DNA of 20,975 nucleotides from contig RFFY01000064.1 in assembly GCA_003697065.1 (NCBI GenBank), positions 1 through 20,975 on the forward strand. The letters are read 5' to 3'. Below are positions 13,572-20,975 of the stretch, piece after piece. Origin of the DNA: Actinomyces sp. GTDB lineage: Bacteria; Actinomycetota; Acidimicrobiia; Acidimicrobiales; Aldehydirespiratoraceae. The notes under the pieces were generated by a model that was given only the letters and a program-made list of their open reading frames with translations, had not been told where the DNA came from and did not search any database. Each line of letters begins with the position of its first letter. Positions within the stretch are counted from its first letter, which is position 1. The position numbers and the translations under genes are program-made.

Positions 13572-14686
13572 CCGACATCGAGATCGGAATGGGCAAGACC
13601 GCCCGCCGGGGCTGGCGCTTCGACGAGCTCGCCATCGTCCCGAGCCGACGCACCCGCGACGCCGCCGACGTCGACGTGTCGTGGAAGATCGACGCCTACC
13701 GCTTCGACCTTCCGGTCCTCGGTGCGCCCATGGATTCGGTCACCAGTCCCGCCAGCGCCGCCGCCCTCGGTGCCCTGGGCGGCGTGGGTGTGCTCGACCT
13801 CGAGGGCCTGTGGACCCGCCACGCCGACGCCGACGCCCTGCTGGCGGAGCTGGCCGAGCTCGACGACGCCGCCGCCCGGGAGCGCCTGCGCCGTCTCCAC
13901 GACACCCCGGTCGATCCCGACCTCCTCGTCGAGCGCCTGGCCGAGATCCGGGCGGCCGGGGTGCGGGTGGCGGCCCGCGTCGGGCCCCGCCACGCCGCCG
14001 ACCTCACCCCCCACGCCCTGCGGGGCGAGGTCGACCTCCTCGTCATCAAGGGCACCGTCGTGTCGGCCGAGCACGTCGCCCGCACCGGCGAACCCCTCAA
14101 TCTGAAGACCTTCATCCGGGGACTCGAGATCCCCGTCGTGGTGGGCGGCTGCGCCTCCTACCGGGCCGCCCTGCACCTCATGCGCACCGGGGCGGCGGGC
14201 ATCACCGTCGGCGTGGGCAGCGAGGTCACGAGCACCATGTCCCACGTCACCGGGGTCGCCGTGCCCCTGCCGACCGCCCTGGCCGACGCCCGGGCCGCCC
14301 GCATGCGCCACCTCGACGAGACGGGCGTGTACTGCCACGTCATCGCCGACGGGGGTGTCGACACCGCCGGTGACCTCGCCCGGGCCGTGGTCTGCGGGGC
14401 CGACGCCGTCATGTTGGGCGAACCCCTCGCCGCCGCCACCGACGCCCCGGGCCGGGGCTGGCACTGGGGACCCGCTCTCGTGCATCCCGACCTGTCACGG
14501 GGGGTCCGGCGGCGGGTCGAGCCCCGGGGGAGCCTGGCCGAGATCCTCACCGGGCCGGCCCGCGACGCCGATGGCCGCACCGACCTCATCGGTGGCCTCC
14601 GCCGAGCCATGGCCACCTGCGGCTACACCGACATCAAGGACTTCCAGAAGGCCGAGCTCATCGCCGTGGCCGGAGGGGCGCGGTGA
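13568..14686 (+). CDS. guaB3: GuaB3-type IMP dehydrogenase-related protein
   Basis: A 372-aa TIM-barrel protein of the IMPDH/GMP reductase superfamily. It lacks the CBS pair of full-length IMPDH (about 490 aa), as GuaB3 proteins do. N-terminal IGMGKTARRGWRFDELAIVPSRRTRD (5-30 region) and LGAPMDSVTSP (51-61) are typical. The phosphate and active-site region is GGCASYRAAL (193-202), GVGSEVTSTMSHVTG (215-229), IADGGVDTAGDL (259-270) and VMLGEPLA (281-288). Aligned with the IMPDH loop GIGPGSICTT, the catalytic Cys position is S222. GuaB3 function varies or is unsettled across bacteria, so IMP oxidation should not be assumed. Its TGA overlaps the guaA GTG by four bases, which ties it to guanine nucleotide synthesis. 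Confidence 0.9.
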   Translation: MTDIEIGMGKTARRGWRFDELAIVPSRRTRDAADVDVSWKIDAYRFDLPVLGAPMDSVTSPASAAALGALGGVGVLDLEGLWTRHADADALLAELAELDDAAARERLRRLHDTPVDPDLLVERLAEIRAAGVRVAARVGPRHAADLTPHALRGEVDLLVIKGTVVSAEHVARTGEPLNLKTFIRGLEIPVVVGGCASYRAALHLMRTGAAGITVGVGSEVTSTMSHVTGVAVPLPTALADARAARMRHLDETGVYCHVIADGGVDTAGDLARAVVCGADAVMLGEPLAAATDAPGRGWHWGPALVHPDLSRGVRRRVEPRGSLAEILTGPARDADGRTDLIGGLRRAMATCGYTDIKDFQKAELIAVAGGAR

Positions 14687-16251
14687 ACGCCCACCCCGCC
14701 CCCCCGCCTCCGGGAGACGAGCACGACACCGTGCTCGTCGTCGACTTCGGCGCCCAGTACGCCCAGCTCATCGCCCGGCGCATCCGCGAGGCGCACGTCT
14801 ACTCCGAGATCGTCCCGCCCACCGTGACCGCCGCCGAGATCGCGGCCCGGCGACCGGTCGGCATCGTGTTCAGCGGGGGCCCCAAGTCGGTGCACGTCGA
14901 GGGCGCGCCACGCATCGACCCCGGGGTGTACGAGCTCGGGATCCCCATCCTCGGCATCTGCTACGGGGCCCAGCTCATCGCCCACCAGACCGGGGGTCGG
15001 GTCGACCGCAGCGGGCGCGGCGAGTACGGACGCACCACCCTCGTCGTCGACGGTGACGGCGGGACCCTCCTCCACGACACCCCCGCCGAGCAACCCGTGT
15101 GGATGAGCCACTTCGACGCCATCGTCGAGCCGGGCCCGGGCCAGCGGCCGACGGCCCACACCGCCGATGCCCCCGTCGCCGCCTTCGAGGATGTCGACCG
15201 CGGCCTCTACGGCGTCCAGTTCCACCCCGAGGTCGTGCACACCCCCCACGGTCAGCAGGTGCTCGAGCGTTTCGTGCTCGATGCCTGCGGGGCCCGGCCC
15301 ACCTGGACCATGGCCTCGATCATCGACACCAGCGTCGACGCCATCCGCCGCCGGGTCGGCGACGGGCGGGCCATCTGCGGCCTGTCCGGCGGCGTCGACT
15401 CGGCGGTGGCCGCCGCCCTCGTGCACCGGGCCCTGGGCGACCGTCTCACCTGCGTGTTCGTCGACACCGGCCTGCTGCGCCTCCACGAGGGCGACCAGGT
15501 CGTCGAGACCTTCCACCGCCACCTCGGTATGGAGCTCGTGACCGTCGACGCCGCCGAGCGCTTCTTCGCCGCCCTCGAGGGCGTCACCGAGCCCGAGGCC
15601 AAGCGCAAGGCCATCGGCGAACTGTTCATCCGCGTCTTCGAGGACGCCCGCGAACAGGTGGAGGGTGCCCGCTTCCTCGTGCAGGGGACCCTGTACCCCG
15701 ACGTCATCGAGTCGGGCACCGCCCACGCCGCCACCATCAAGAGCCACCACAACGTCGGCGGCCTCCCCGACGACATGGACTTCGAGCTGGTCGAACCCCT
15801 GCGCTCCCTGTTCAAGGACGAGGTCCGCACCCTGGGCACCGAGCTCGGCCTGCCCGACGAGATCGTGTGGCGTCAGCCCTTCCCCGGTCCCGGCCTGGCC
15901 GTGCGCATCATCGGCGAGGTCACGCCCGACAAGGTCGCCACCCTCCAGCGGGCCGACGCCATCGTCCGCGAGGAGCTGCGGGTGGCCGGGCTCGAACGGG
16001 TGATCTGGCAGTCGTTCGCCGTGCTCGCCGACATCCGCACGGTGGGGGTGATGGGTGACGAGCGCACCTACGGGTGGCCCGTCATCGTGCGTGCCGTCAC
16101 CTCCGAGGACGCCATGACGGCGGACTGGGCCCGCATCCCCCACGAGGTCCTCGAGGCCATCTCGAGCCGGATCATCAACGAGGTGGCCGGAGTGAACCGG
16201 GTCGCCTACGACATCACGTCCAAGCCGCCCGGCACCATCGAGTGGGAATGA
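14683..16251 (+). CDS. guaA: GMP synthase (glutamine-hydrolysing)
   Basis: A 522-aa cytosolic enzyme that converts XMP to GMP with ATP and glutamine. The N-terminal class I glutaminase has C93 in GICYGAQ and H181/E183 in GVQFHPEV. The ATP-pyrophosphatase domain has the P-loop SGGVDS at 235-240, GTLYPDVIES, and the dimerisation domain ending DITSKPPGTIEWE, the conserved GuaA C-terminus. The full length is present. The GTG start at 14683 has GGAGGGG just upstream and overlaps the guaB3 stop (GTGA); its own TGA overlaps the next gene's ATG (ATGA). The three genes are therefore very likely cotranscribed and translationally coupled. Confidence 0.97.
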   Translation: MNAHPAPPPPGDEHDTVLVVDFGAQYAQLIARRIREAHVYSEIVPPTVTAAEIAARRPVGIVFSGGPKSVHVEGAPRIDPGVYELGIPILGICYGAQLIAHQTGGRVDRSGRGEYGRTTLVVDGDGGTLLHDTPAEQPVWMSHFDAIVEPGPGQRPTAHTADAPVAAFEDVDRGLYGVQFHPEVVHTPHGQQVLERFVLDACGARPTWTMASIIDTSVDAIRRRVGDGRAICGLSGGVDSAVAAALVHRALGDRLTCVFVDTGLLRLHEGDQVVETFHRHLGMELVTVDAAERFFAALEGVTEPEAKRKAIGELFIRVFEDAREQVEGARFLVQGTLYPDVIESGTAHAATIKSHHNVGGLPDDMDFELVEPLRSLFKDEVRTLGTELGLPDEIVWRQPFPGPGLAVRIIGEVTPDKVATLQRADAIVREELRVAGLERVIWQSFAVLADIRTVGVMGDERTYGWPVIVRAVTSEDAMTADWARIPHEVLEAISSRIINEVAGVNRVAYDITSKPPGTIEWE

Positions 16252-16856
16252 GCGGTCAGGAGGGACGCGAGGGATCCGAGGGCCCGGCCGCCCCCGATCC
16301 GGTCGAGGCGTTCGTGCGCTCGGCCGCCCTCTTCGGCGAGACCATCGCCGCCCTGGGCGACCGGGAGTGGGACCGGCCCACCCGCCCCGAGGGCTGGACC
16401 TGTGTCACGACGACGGCCTGGGTGGTGGTCGGCGACGCCCAGGTCCCCCGGGCCGTGGCCGGGGAGACGGTGAGCCCACCCGCCGGCGTCGACGTGGGCA
16501 TCCTCGGCCCCCATCCGGTGGCGACCTGGCGGGGGACCGCCCTGGCCGCCATCGAGGCCCTGCGTCGGCCCGGCGCCGTGACCGCCCGCTTCCGGGTCGA
16601 GGGGGGCGAGATGGTCGTCGGGGATCTCGTCGGCCAGAGGGTGACCGACCATCTGGTGCGGGCGTGGGACATCGGTGAGGCGGTGGGCCGACCGGTCGCC
16701 ATCGCCCCCGAGCTCGCCGAGTGGTGCCTGAGCTTCTGGTCGTCGCACGCCGCCGCCGTGCTCGCCGGTGGGGTCCTCCCCGACACCCCGCTCGAACCGC
16801 CCCCGGACGCCGATCCCGCCACCCGCCTGTTGGCCCTCACCGGTCGTCGGGCCTGA
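16248..16856 (+). CDS. DinB/TIGR03086-like (MDMPI-N-type) protein
   Basis: A 202-aa protein resembling the TIGR03086 / mycothiol-dependent maleylpyruvate isomerase N-terminal family, a four-helix DinB-like fold. Recognisable parts are the WDRPTRPEGWT turn (41-51), a VVVGDAQVPRAVAGE helix (59-73), and DHLVRAWDIGEAVGRPV (134-150), equivalent to the DLVVHAWDLARA segment of the family. The usual metal-ligand His after GWT appears to be W58, and the one before AWD appears to be R138, so metal binding may be lost; His at 135 is shifted by three. The ATG overlaps the guaA TGA, which makes it the last gene of the gua operon, although no purine role is known for the family. Confidence 0.78.
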   Translation: MSGQEGREGSEGPAAPDPVEAFVRSAALFGETIAALGDREWDRPTRPEGWTCVTTTAWVVVGDAQVPRAVAGETVSPPAGVDVGILGPHPVATWRGTALAAIEALRRPGAVTARFRVEGGEMVVGDLVGQRVTDHLVRAWDIGEAVGRPVAIAPELAEWCLSFWSSHAAAVLAGGVLPDTPLEPPPDADPATRLLALTGRRA

Positions 16857-16882
16857 GCCGGGGCCGGTGGGGGCCGGGCCCG

Positions 16883-17815
16883 TCAGGTCCCGGCGAGGCG
16901 CTCGACCACCGGGGCCATGGTCTCCATGGCGTCGACTCCCCAGGTCACATAGGACAGTCCCCAGCGGTCCCGCCAGCGGCGCACGGTGTCGACGCACTGG
17001 TCGACGCTGCCCACCAGGGCGTGGGGGGAGTCGAGAGCGTCGTCGGGGTCGATGCCCAGTGCCGGGGCCAGGGCCGCCGCCATGGCGTGGCGGTCGTCGG
17101 TGAGGGCGGCCAGGTGCACCCGCGTCTGCAACTCGAGGTCCCCGAAACGCGCGCCGGCGTTCTCGCGCACCACCCGGAGCTTGTCGTCGGTGGCGGCGGG
17201 GGTGGCCGTCGAGCCGGCCCGGGCGTCGATGACCCCGGCCGCCAACCCCGGATTGATGCCGACGATGTCGGCCCGCCGGGCCGCCAGCCCCAGGATCCGG
17301 GGGCCGCCGCCGGCCACGAGGAGGCGCGGGCGGGGACGCTGGACGGGCTTGGGCAAGGAGTCGAGACCCCGGATCGTGTAGTGGGTGCCCTCGTGATCGA
17401 AGGGGCCGTCGCCGAAACAGCCGTCGAGCACGTCGAGGGCCTCGGCCAGGCGGGCGATGCGCACGCCGGGACGATCGAAGGGGATCCCGGCCCGCTCGTA
17501 GTCGGCGGTCATCCAGCCGGCCCCGACACCCAGTTCCACCCGTCCCCCCGAGAAGCGGTCGAGGCTGGCGACCTCCTTGGCCAACACGGCAGGATGCCGG
17601 TAGTCGTTGGCGAGGACGAGGGTGGTGAGGGTGAGATCGGGACACGAGGCGGCGACGGCGGTGAGTCCGACGAGGGGTCCGACCTGCTCGTCGAGGTGAT
17701 CGGGCAGGGTCACCCCGCTGTAGCCCAGGTCGGCCGCCCGTCGCGCCGTGGCCACCAGCTCTGCGGGGTCGCCGATGCTGCCGAGGCTGACCGAGAAGCG
17801 AAAGGAGCGAGCCAT
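16883..17815 (-). CDS. LLM-class F420-dependent oxidoreductase (MSMEG_2516-like)
   Basis: A 310-aa luciferase-like TIM-barrel oxidoreductase. The order FRFSVSLGS, ARRAADLGYSGVTLPDHL (about 24-41), LVLANDYRHPAVLAKEVASLDRFSGGRVELGVGAGW, then AGIPFDRPGVRIARLAEALDVL closely follows the TIGR03621 (MSMEG_2516) family pattern as I remember it, where coenzyme F420 is the hydride carrier. The substrate is unknown. ATG 17815 is chosen because it begins the conserved barrel strand and has TAGCGT (-10-like) 8 nt upstream; the frame stays open further but only inside the opposite gene. The start codon shares two bases with that of the divergent neighbour, also an F420-type enzyme. Confidence 0.9.
   Translation of the reverse strand: MARSFRFSVSLGSIGDPAELVATARRAADLGYSGVTLPDHLDEQVGPLVGLTAVAASCPDLTLTTLVLANDYRHPAVLAKEVASLDRFSGGRVELGVGAGWMTADYERAGIPFDRPGVRIARLAEALDVLDGCFGDGPFDHEGTHYTIRGLDSLPKPVQRPRPRLLVAGGGPRILGLAARRADIVGINPGLAAGVIDARAGSTATPAATDDKLRVVRENAGARFGDLELQTRVHLAALTDDRHAMAAALAPALGIDPDDALDSPHALVGSVDQCVDTVRRWRDRWGLSYVTWGVDAMETMAPVVERLAGT
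17801..17807 (+). promoter_or_regulatory. Ribosome binding site inside the opposite gene
   Basis: AAAGGAG stands 6 nt before ATG 17814 and fixes the start of the rightward oxidoreductase. It lies within the first codons of the leftward gene on the other strand. Confidence 0.7.
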
Positions 17816-18818
17816 GGCCGGCGACGCTAGCGCCGAGTCCCCACCGAGCCCCGCCGGCGACCTGCCCGCCGTGTCGATCGTCGTGCCCTTGTGGCCCGAC
17901 CGTCCTCCCGCCGAGAACCTCGAGGTGGCCCGCCTCGCCGACCGGGCGGGGATCGGCGAGATCTGGATCGGCGAGATGGCCACCTACGACGCCGTCGCCC
18001 TGGCGACCGCCATCGGGTCGTCGGGTCCCGGGGCCCGCCTCACCATCGGACCGCTCGCCGTCCACGTCCGCACCCCCTTGACCATGGCGCTGGGGGTGGC
18101 GTCGGTGGCCGACCTGACGGGCCGCGAGGTGGGCCTCGCCGTCGGCACCTCGTCACCGGTGGTCGTCGAGCAGTGGCACCGTCGGCCCCGTCGGGCGCCG
18201 GCCCGCACCCTGGCCGACACCGTCGAGCGGGTACGGGCCATCCTCGCCGGGGAACGCACCGACGGCTTCCGCCTACGCCTCACCCCGCGTCCCGAAACCC
18301 CGATCACGGTGGCGGCCTTCGGGACCCGGGCCGTCGGCGTCGCCGCCCGCCACGCCGACCGGATGGTGCTGAACCTCGTGACCCCCGATGCCGCCGCCCG
18401 CCTGTGCGCCCGCCTGGCCGAGGCCGCCCGTGACGCCGGTCGGTCCCGGCCTCCGGTGGCGGCCTGGGTGCCCGTCGCCGTCGACCCCACCCCCGCCGCC
18501 TTCGACCAGCTCCGCGGCGCCCTGCTCGCCTATCTCGCCGCCCCGGGCTACGGCGAGATGCTGGGCTCGGCGGGCCTGACGGCGGCGGTGGAAGCGGCCC
18601 GGGCGGGTGCCCACCCCCGCGACCTGGTGGGCCTCATGTCCGACGAGGCGGTGGCCGCCGTGGCCGCCGTCGGCAGCCCCGGGGCGGTCCTCGAGCGCCT
18701 CCGCGCCTACCGGGCCGCGGGTGTCGACGAGGTCGCCGTCGTCCCCGTCACCGCCGGCGACGAGGCGGGTGCCCGCACCATCGCCGCCCTCGGCGAGGCC
18801 GTCGGAGGGCACCGGTAG
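17814..18818 (+). CDS. LLM-class F420-dependent oxidoreductase (Rv3093c-like)
   Basis: A 334-aa luciferase-like oxidoreductase. VSIVVPLWPDRPPAENLEVARLAD, IWIGEMATYDAVALATAIG, LAVHVRTPLTMALGVASVADLTGREVGLAVGTSSPVVVEQWH correspond to the TIGR03841 (Rv3093c) F420 family as I know it. The C-terminal AGVDEVAVVPVT is the usual last strand. The product and substrate are unknown. The ATG at 17814 has AAAGGAG at 6-nt spacing; an in-frame GTG at 17871, nearer the first strand, lacks one. The gene has a Pro/Ser-rich N-terminal lead of about 19 residues. Its TAG stop forms the first half of a TAGGGT element before the helicase gene. Confidence 0.9.
   Translation: MAGDASAESPPSPAGDLPAVSIVVPLWPDRPPAENLEVARLADRAGIGEIWIGEMATYDAVALATAIGSSGPGARLTIGPLAVHVRTPLTMALGVASVADLTGREVGLAVGTSSPVVVEQWHRRPRRAPARTLADTVERVRAILAGERTDGFRLRLTPRPETPITVAAFGTRAVGVAARHADRMVLNLVTPDAAARLCARLAEAARDAGRSRPPVAAWVPVAVDPTPAAFDQLRGALLAYLAAPGYGEMLGSAGLTAAVEAARAGAHPRDLVGLMSDEAVAAVAAVGSPGAVLERLRAYRAAGVDEVAVVPVTAGDEAGARTIAALGEAVGGHR
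17824..17829 (-). promoter_or_regulatory. -10-like element for the leftward oxidoreductase
   Basis: TAGCGT on the minus strand ends 8 nt before the ATG at 17815, within the coding sequence of the rightward gene. This again suggests a leaderless or near-leaderless transcript. Confidence 0.4.
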
Positions 18819-18821
18819 GGT
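18816..18821 (+). promoter_or_regulatory. -10-like element overlapping a stop codon
   Basis: TAGGGT begins with the TAG stop of the oxidoreductase gene and ends 7 nt before the helicase ATG. AGGGTGA within it could instead serve as a weak ribosome site, so leaderless and read-through translation are both possible. Confidence 0.4.
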
Positions 18822-18828
18822 GACGGCG

Positions 18829-20975
18829 ATGGCCGACTCCTCCCCGTTCTCCTCACCCTCCACCGATTCGCCCCTGCTCGAGGGCCTCAACCCCGCCCAG
18901 TACGAGGCCGTCACCCACACGGGCGGCCCCCTCCTGGTGGTCGCCGGTGCGGGTTCGGGCAAGACCCGGGTCCTCACCCACCGCATCGCCCACCTCATCG
19001 ACGCCCACAAGGTGTCGCCCTTCGAGGTCCTGGCCATCACCTTCACCAACAAGGCGGCGGGCGAGATGAAGCAGAGGGTGGCGGCCCTCGTGGGTCCCGT
19101 CGCCGACAAGATGTGGGTCTCGACCTTCCACTCGGCGTGCGTGCGGATCCTGCGCCGCGACGCCGAGCGTCTGGGGTTCCCCTCGCGCTTTTCGATCTAC
19201 GACCAGGCCGACGCCGTCCGTCTCTGCGGCTACGTCGTCCGCGACCTCGGTCTCGATCCCCGGCGCTTTCCGCCCCGCTCGGTGCAGGCCACGATCTCGG
19301 CGGCCAAGAACGACGGTGTCACCGCCGAGCGCTACGCCGACGCCGCCACCCAGATCCTCGAGAAGCGGGTGGCGGACGTCTTCGTCGAGTACCAGCGCCG
19401 TCTCCGGGCGGCGGGAGCCATGGACTTCGACGATCTCCTCGGCCACACGGTCGCCCTCCTGCGCCACCACCCCGACGTGCTCGAGCGTTGGCGGCGCCGC
19501 TTCGCCCACGTCCTCGTCGACGAGTACCAGGACACCAACACGGTCCAGAACGAGCTCGTCGTCCTGTTGGGGCGCGAGCACCGCCAGGTCACCGTGGTGG
19601 GCGACTCCGACCAGTCCATCTACGCCTTCCGGGGCGCCGACATCCGCAACATCCTCGACTTCGAGGACGCCTTCCCCGACGCCACCGTCGTGGTGCTCGA
19701 GCAGAACTACCGCTCGACCCAGACCATCCTCGACGCCGCCAACGCCGTCATCTCCCGCAACGAGGGCCGCAAGCCCAAGGAGCTGTGGACCGACCGGGGC
19801 GCTGGTTCGCCCATCGTGCGTTACAACGCCGAGGACGAGGTCGACGAGGCCCAGTTCGTGGTCAACGAGCTGGCCCGCCTCCACGACGCCGAGCACCTCC
19901 GGTGGGGCGACATGGCGGTCTTCTACCGGACCAACGCCCAGTCCCGTGTGATCGAGGAGTTCCTCGTGCGGGCCGGCATCCCCTACAAGGTCATCGGCGG
20001 GACCCGCTTCTTCGACCGGCGCGAGGTCAAAGACGCTCTCGCCTACCTGAAGGCGGTCGTCAACCCGGCCGACGAGGTGAGCGTCAAGAGGGTGCTCAAC
20101 ACCCCCAAGCGCGGGGTGGGCGACACCTCGATCGGTCGTCTCGACGCCTTCGCCCGGGCCCACGGCATCACCTTCGCCGAAGCCCTGCGCCGCCACGACG
20201 AGGCCGGGGTGACGGGGCGGGCCGCCGCCGGCATCGACCGCTTCGTCGAGCTGATCGACGCCGTCGCCGCTCTCGAGGCGGGGCCGGCCGTGCTGCTCGA
20301 GGAGCTGCTCGAACGATCCGGGTACCTGGCCGAGCTGACCGGGCAGCGCTCGATCGAGGCCGAGGGTCGCCTCGAGAACCTGTCCGAGCTCGTGGGCATG
20401 GCCCGCCAGCATGACGACGTCGACACCTTCCTGGAGGAGGTTTCACTCGTCGCCGACGTCGACGAGCTCGACGAGGACGAGTCGGCGGTGGTGCTCATGA
20501 CCCTGCACTCGGCCAAGGGCCTCGAGTTCCCTGTCGTGTGCCTCGTCGGTCTCGAAGACGGGGTCTTCCCCCACATCCGGGCCCTCGGCGAGCCCGCCGA
20601 ACTCGAAGAGGAACGTCGCCTGGCGTACGTCGGCATCACCCGGGCCATGCAACGCCTGGTGCTCACCTCGGCGTGGAGCCGCACCCTGCACGGTGCCACC
20701 CAGTACAACCCCCCGAGCCGCTTCCTCGACGAGATCCCTCCTGAGCTGGTGACCGAGCAGGGTTCACCCGGCCGTCTGCGGGGCCGCCGGGAGTGGACCG
20801 GCTCGGGTGCCGACCGCCGGCGCGAGAACCGCAGCCGTGTCGTCGACGCCGCCCTGGCCGCCGGGTCCCGGGCGGCCGGGTCGAGCGAGGCGGCGCCCCC
20901 GCTGAAGGTCGGCGACGACGTGCGCCACGCCTCCTGGGGCGAGGGCGTGGTCATCGACGTCGAGGGCACCGGCGA
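18829..20975 (+). CDS. pcrA: PcrA/UvrD superfamily 1A DNA helicase (3' end outside window)
   Basis: A 3'-5' ATP-dependent DNA helicase acting in repair and replication-transcription conflicts; 715 codons are present and the frame is open at the window edge. Motifs run in order: LNPAQYEAV (Q-motif region), Walker A GAGSGKT with K45, AITFTNKAAGEM, D231-EYQD (Walker B), GDSDQSIYAFRGAD, Q292-NYRS, TLHSAKGLEFPVV (558 on), and YVGITRA with R605. The last 25 or so residues, LKVGDDVRHASWGEGVVIDVEGTG, start the PcrA-type C-terminal Tudor-like domain known to contact RNA polymerase, so little is missing. The N-terminal 16 residues are Ser/Pro-rich. The start is ATG 18829, 10 nt after the previous stop. 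Actinobacterial pcrA is often followed by sucCD, which may lie beyond the edge. Confidence 0.96.
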   Translation, partial: MADSSPFSSPSTDSPLLEGLNPAQYEAVTHTGGPLLVVAGAGSGKTRVLTHRIAHLIDAHKVSPFEVLAITFTNKAAGEMKQRVAALVGPVADKMWVSTFHSACVRILRRDAERLGFPSRFSIYDQADAVRLCGYVVRDLGLDPRRFPPRSVQATISAAKNDGVTAERYADAATQILEKRVADVFVEYQRRLRAAGAMDFDDLLGHTVALLRHHPDVLERWRRRFAHVLVDEYQDTNTVQNELVVLLGREHRQVTVVGDSDQSIYAFRGADIRNILDFEDAFPDATVVVLEQNYRSTQTILDAANAVISRNEGRKPKELWTDRGAGSPIVRYNAEDEVDEAQFVVNELARLHDAEHLRWGDMAVFYRTNAQSRVIEEFLVRAGIPYKVIGGTRFFDRREVKDALAYLKAVVNPADEVSVKRVLNTPKRGVGDTSIGRLDAFARAHGITFAEALRRHDEAGVTGRAAAGIDRFVELIDAVAALEAGPAVLLEELLERSGYLAELTGQRSIEAEGRLENLSELVGMARQHDDVDTFLEEVSLVADVDELDEDESAVVLMTLHSAKGLEFPVVCLVGLEDGVFPHIRALGEPAELEEERRLAYVGITRAMQRLVLTSAWSRTLHGATQYNPPSRFLDEIPPELVTEQGSPGRLRGRREWTGSGADRRRENRSRVVDAALAAGSRAAGSSEAAPPLKVGDDVRHASWGEGVVIDVEGTG

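Noticed and set aside
14623..16143. 506-codon minus-strand frame opposite guaA
   Set aside because: Antisense of a complete, motif-bearing guaA.
16857..16882. GC-rich gap between the TIGR03086-like gene and the leftward oxidoreductase as a terminator
   Set aside because: Only G/C runs with several weak pairings and no clear stem or T-tract.
18853..20412. 519-codon minus-strand frame opposite the helicase
   Set aside because: Antisense of pcrA; Gly/Val/Asp-rich noise with no domain.
1..20975. CRISPR array, tRNA/rRNA, insertion sequence, prophage or defence module
   Set aside because: No regularly spaced long repeats, RNA gene, transposase, integrase or defence-type protein could be found on reading both strands.

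Overview
The window is very GC-rich and densely coded, and the gene content points to a high-GC actinobacterium. An Acidimicrobiia-type lineage is my best guess. Supporting points are two F420-type luciferase-like oxidoreductases, a GuaB3-type IMP dehydrogenase relative, an MMPL/RND exporter, a mycobacterial-style catabolic gene set, GTG starts and apparently leaderless genes. The taxonomic placement is inference from protein style, not from a marker gene. I see no insertion sequence, phage gene, CRISPR array, tRNA, rRNA or defence system; most of the window looks like ordinary chromosome.

Layout. (1) 30-2378 (+): MMPL/RND-type membrane exporter. (2) 2410-5631 (-): a likely operon, read right to left, of a MaoC-like hydratase, a DUF1214-type protein and a type I sulfatase; the last two overlap by four bases. 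(3) 5632-6010: a 379-bp divergent spacer rich in inverted and direct repeats. (4) 6011-7126 (+): an APH/ecdysteroid-kinase-like phosphotransferase, convergent with an SDR dehydrogenase at 7169-7972 (-). Regions 2-4 look like a catabolic island for a sulfated or acyl-CoA-linked substrate, which is inference. (5) 8060-10909: copper module with csoR (-) divergent from copA and a CopZ-like chaperone (+). The control region holds two CsoR-box-like sequences and a promoter placed so that copA should be leaderless. (6) 10879-12075 (-): MFS transporter whose 3' end overlaps the chaperone gene. (7) 12099-13466 (+): a 62-aa conserved-type small protein, a Nudix hydrolase resembling CoA pyrophosphatases, and an unrecognised 126-aa protein. 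(8) 13568-16856 (+): guaB3-like gene, guaA (GMP synthase) and a DinB/TIGR03086-like protein, joined by two 4-bp stop/start overlaps. (9) 16883-18818: two divergent F420-dependent-type oxidoreductases whose start codons overlap in one CCATGG palindrome. (10) 18829 to the right edge (+): PcrA/UvrD helicase, cut by the window end.

The strongest signals beyond ordinary annotation are the shared start palindrome of the two oxidoreductases, the leaderless copA control region, a recurring TANNNT element 6-8 nt upstream of start codons, a perfect 16-bp inverted repeat in the maoC/phosphotransferase spacer, and a GuaB3-like protein in which Ser occupies the usual catalytic Cys position. I found no convincing previously undescribed multi-gene system.
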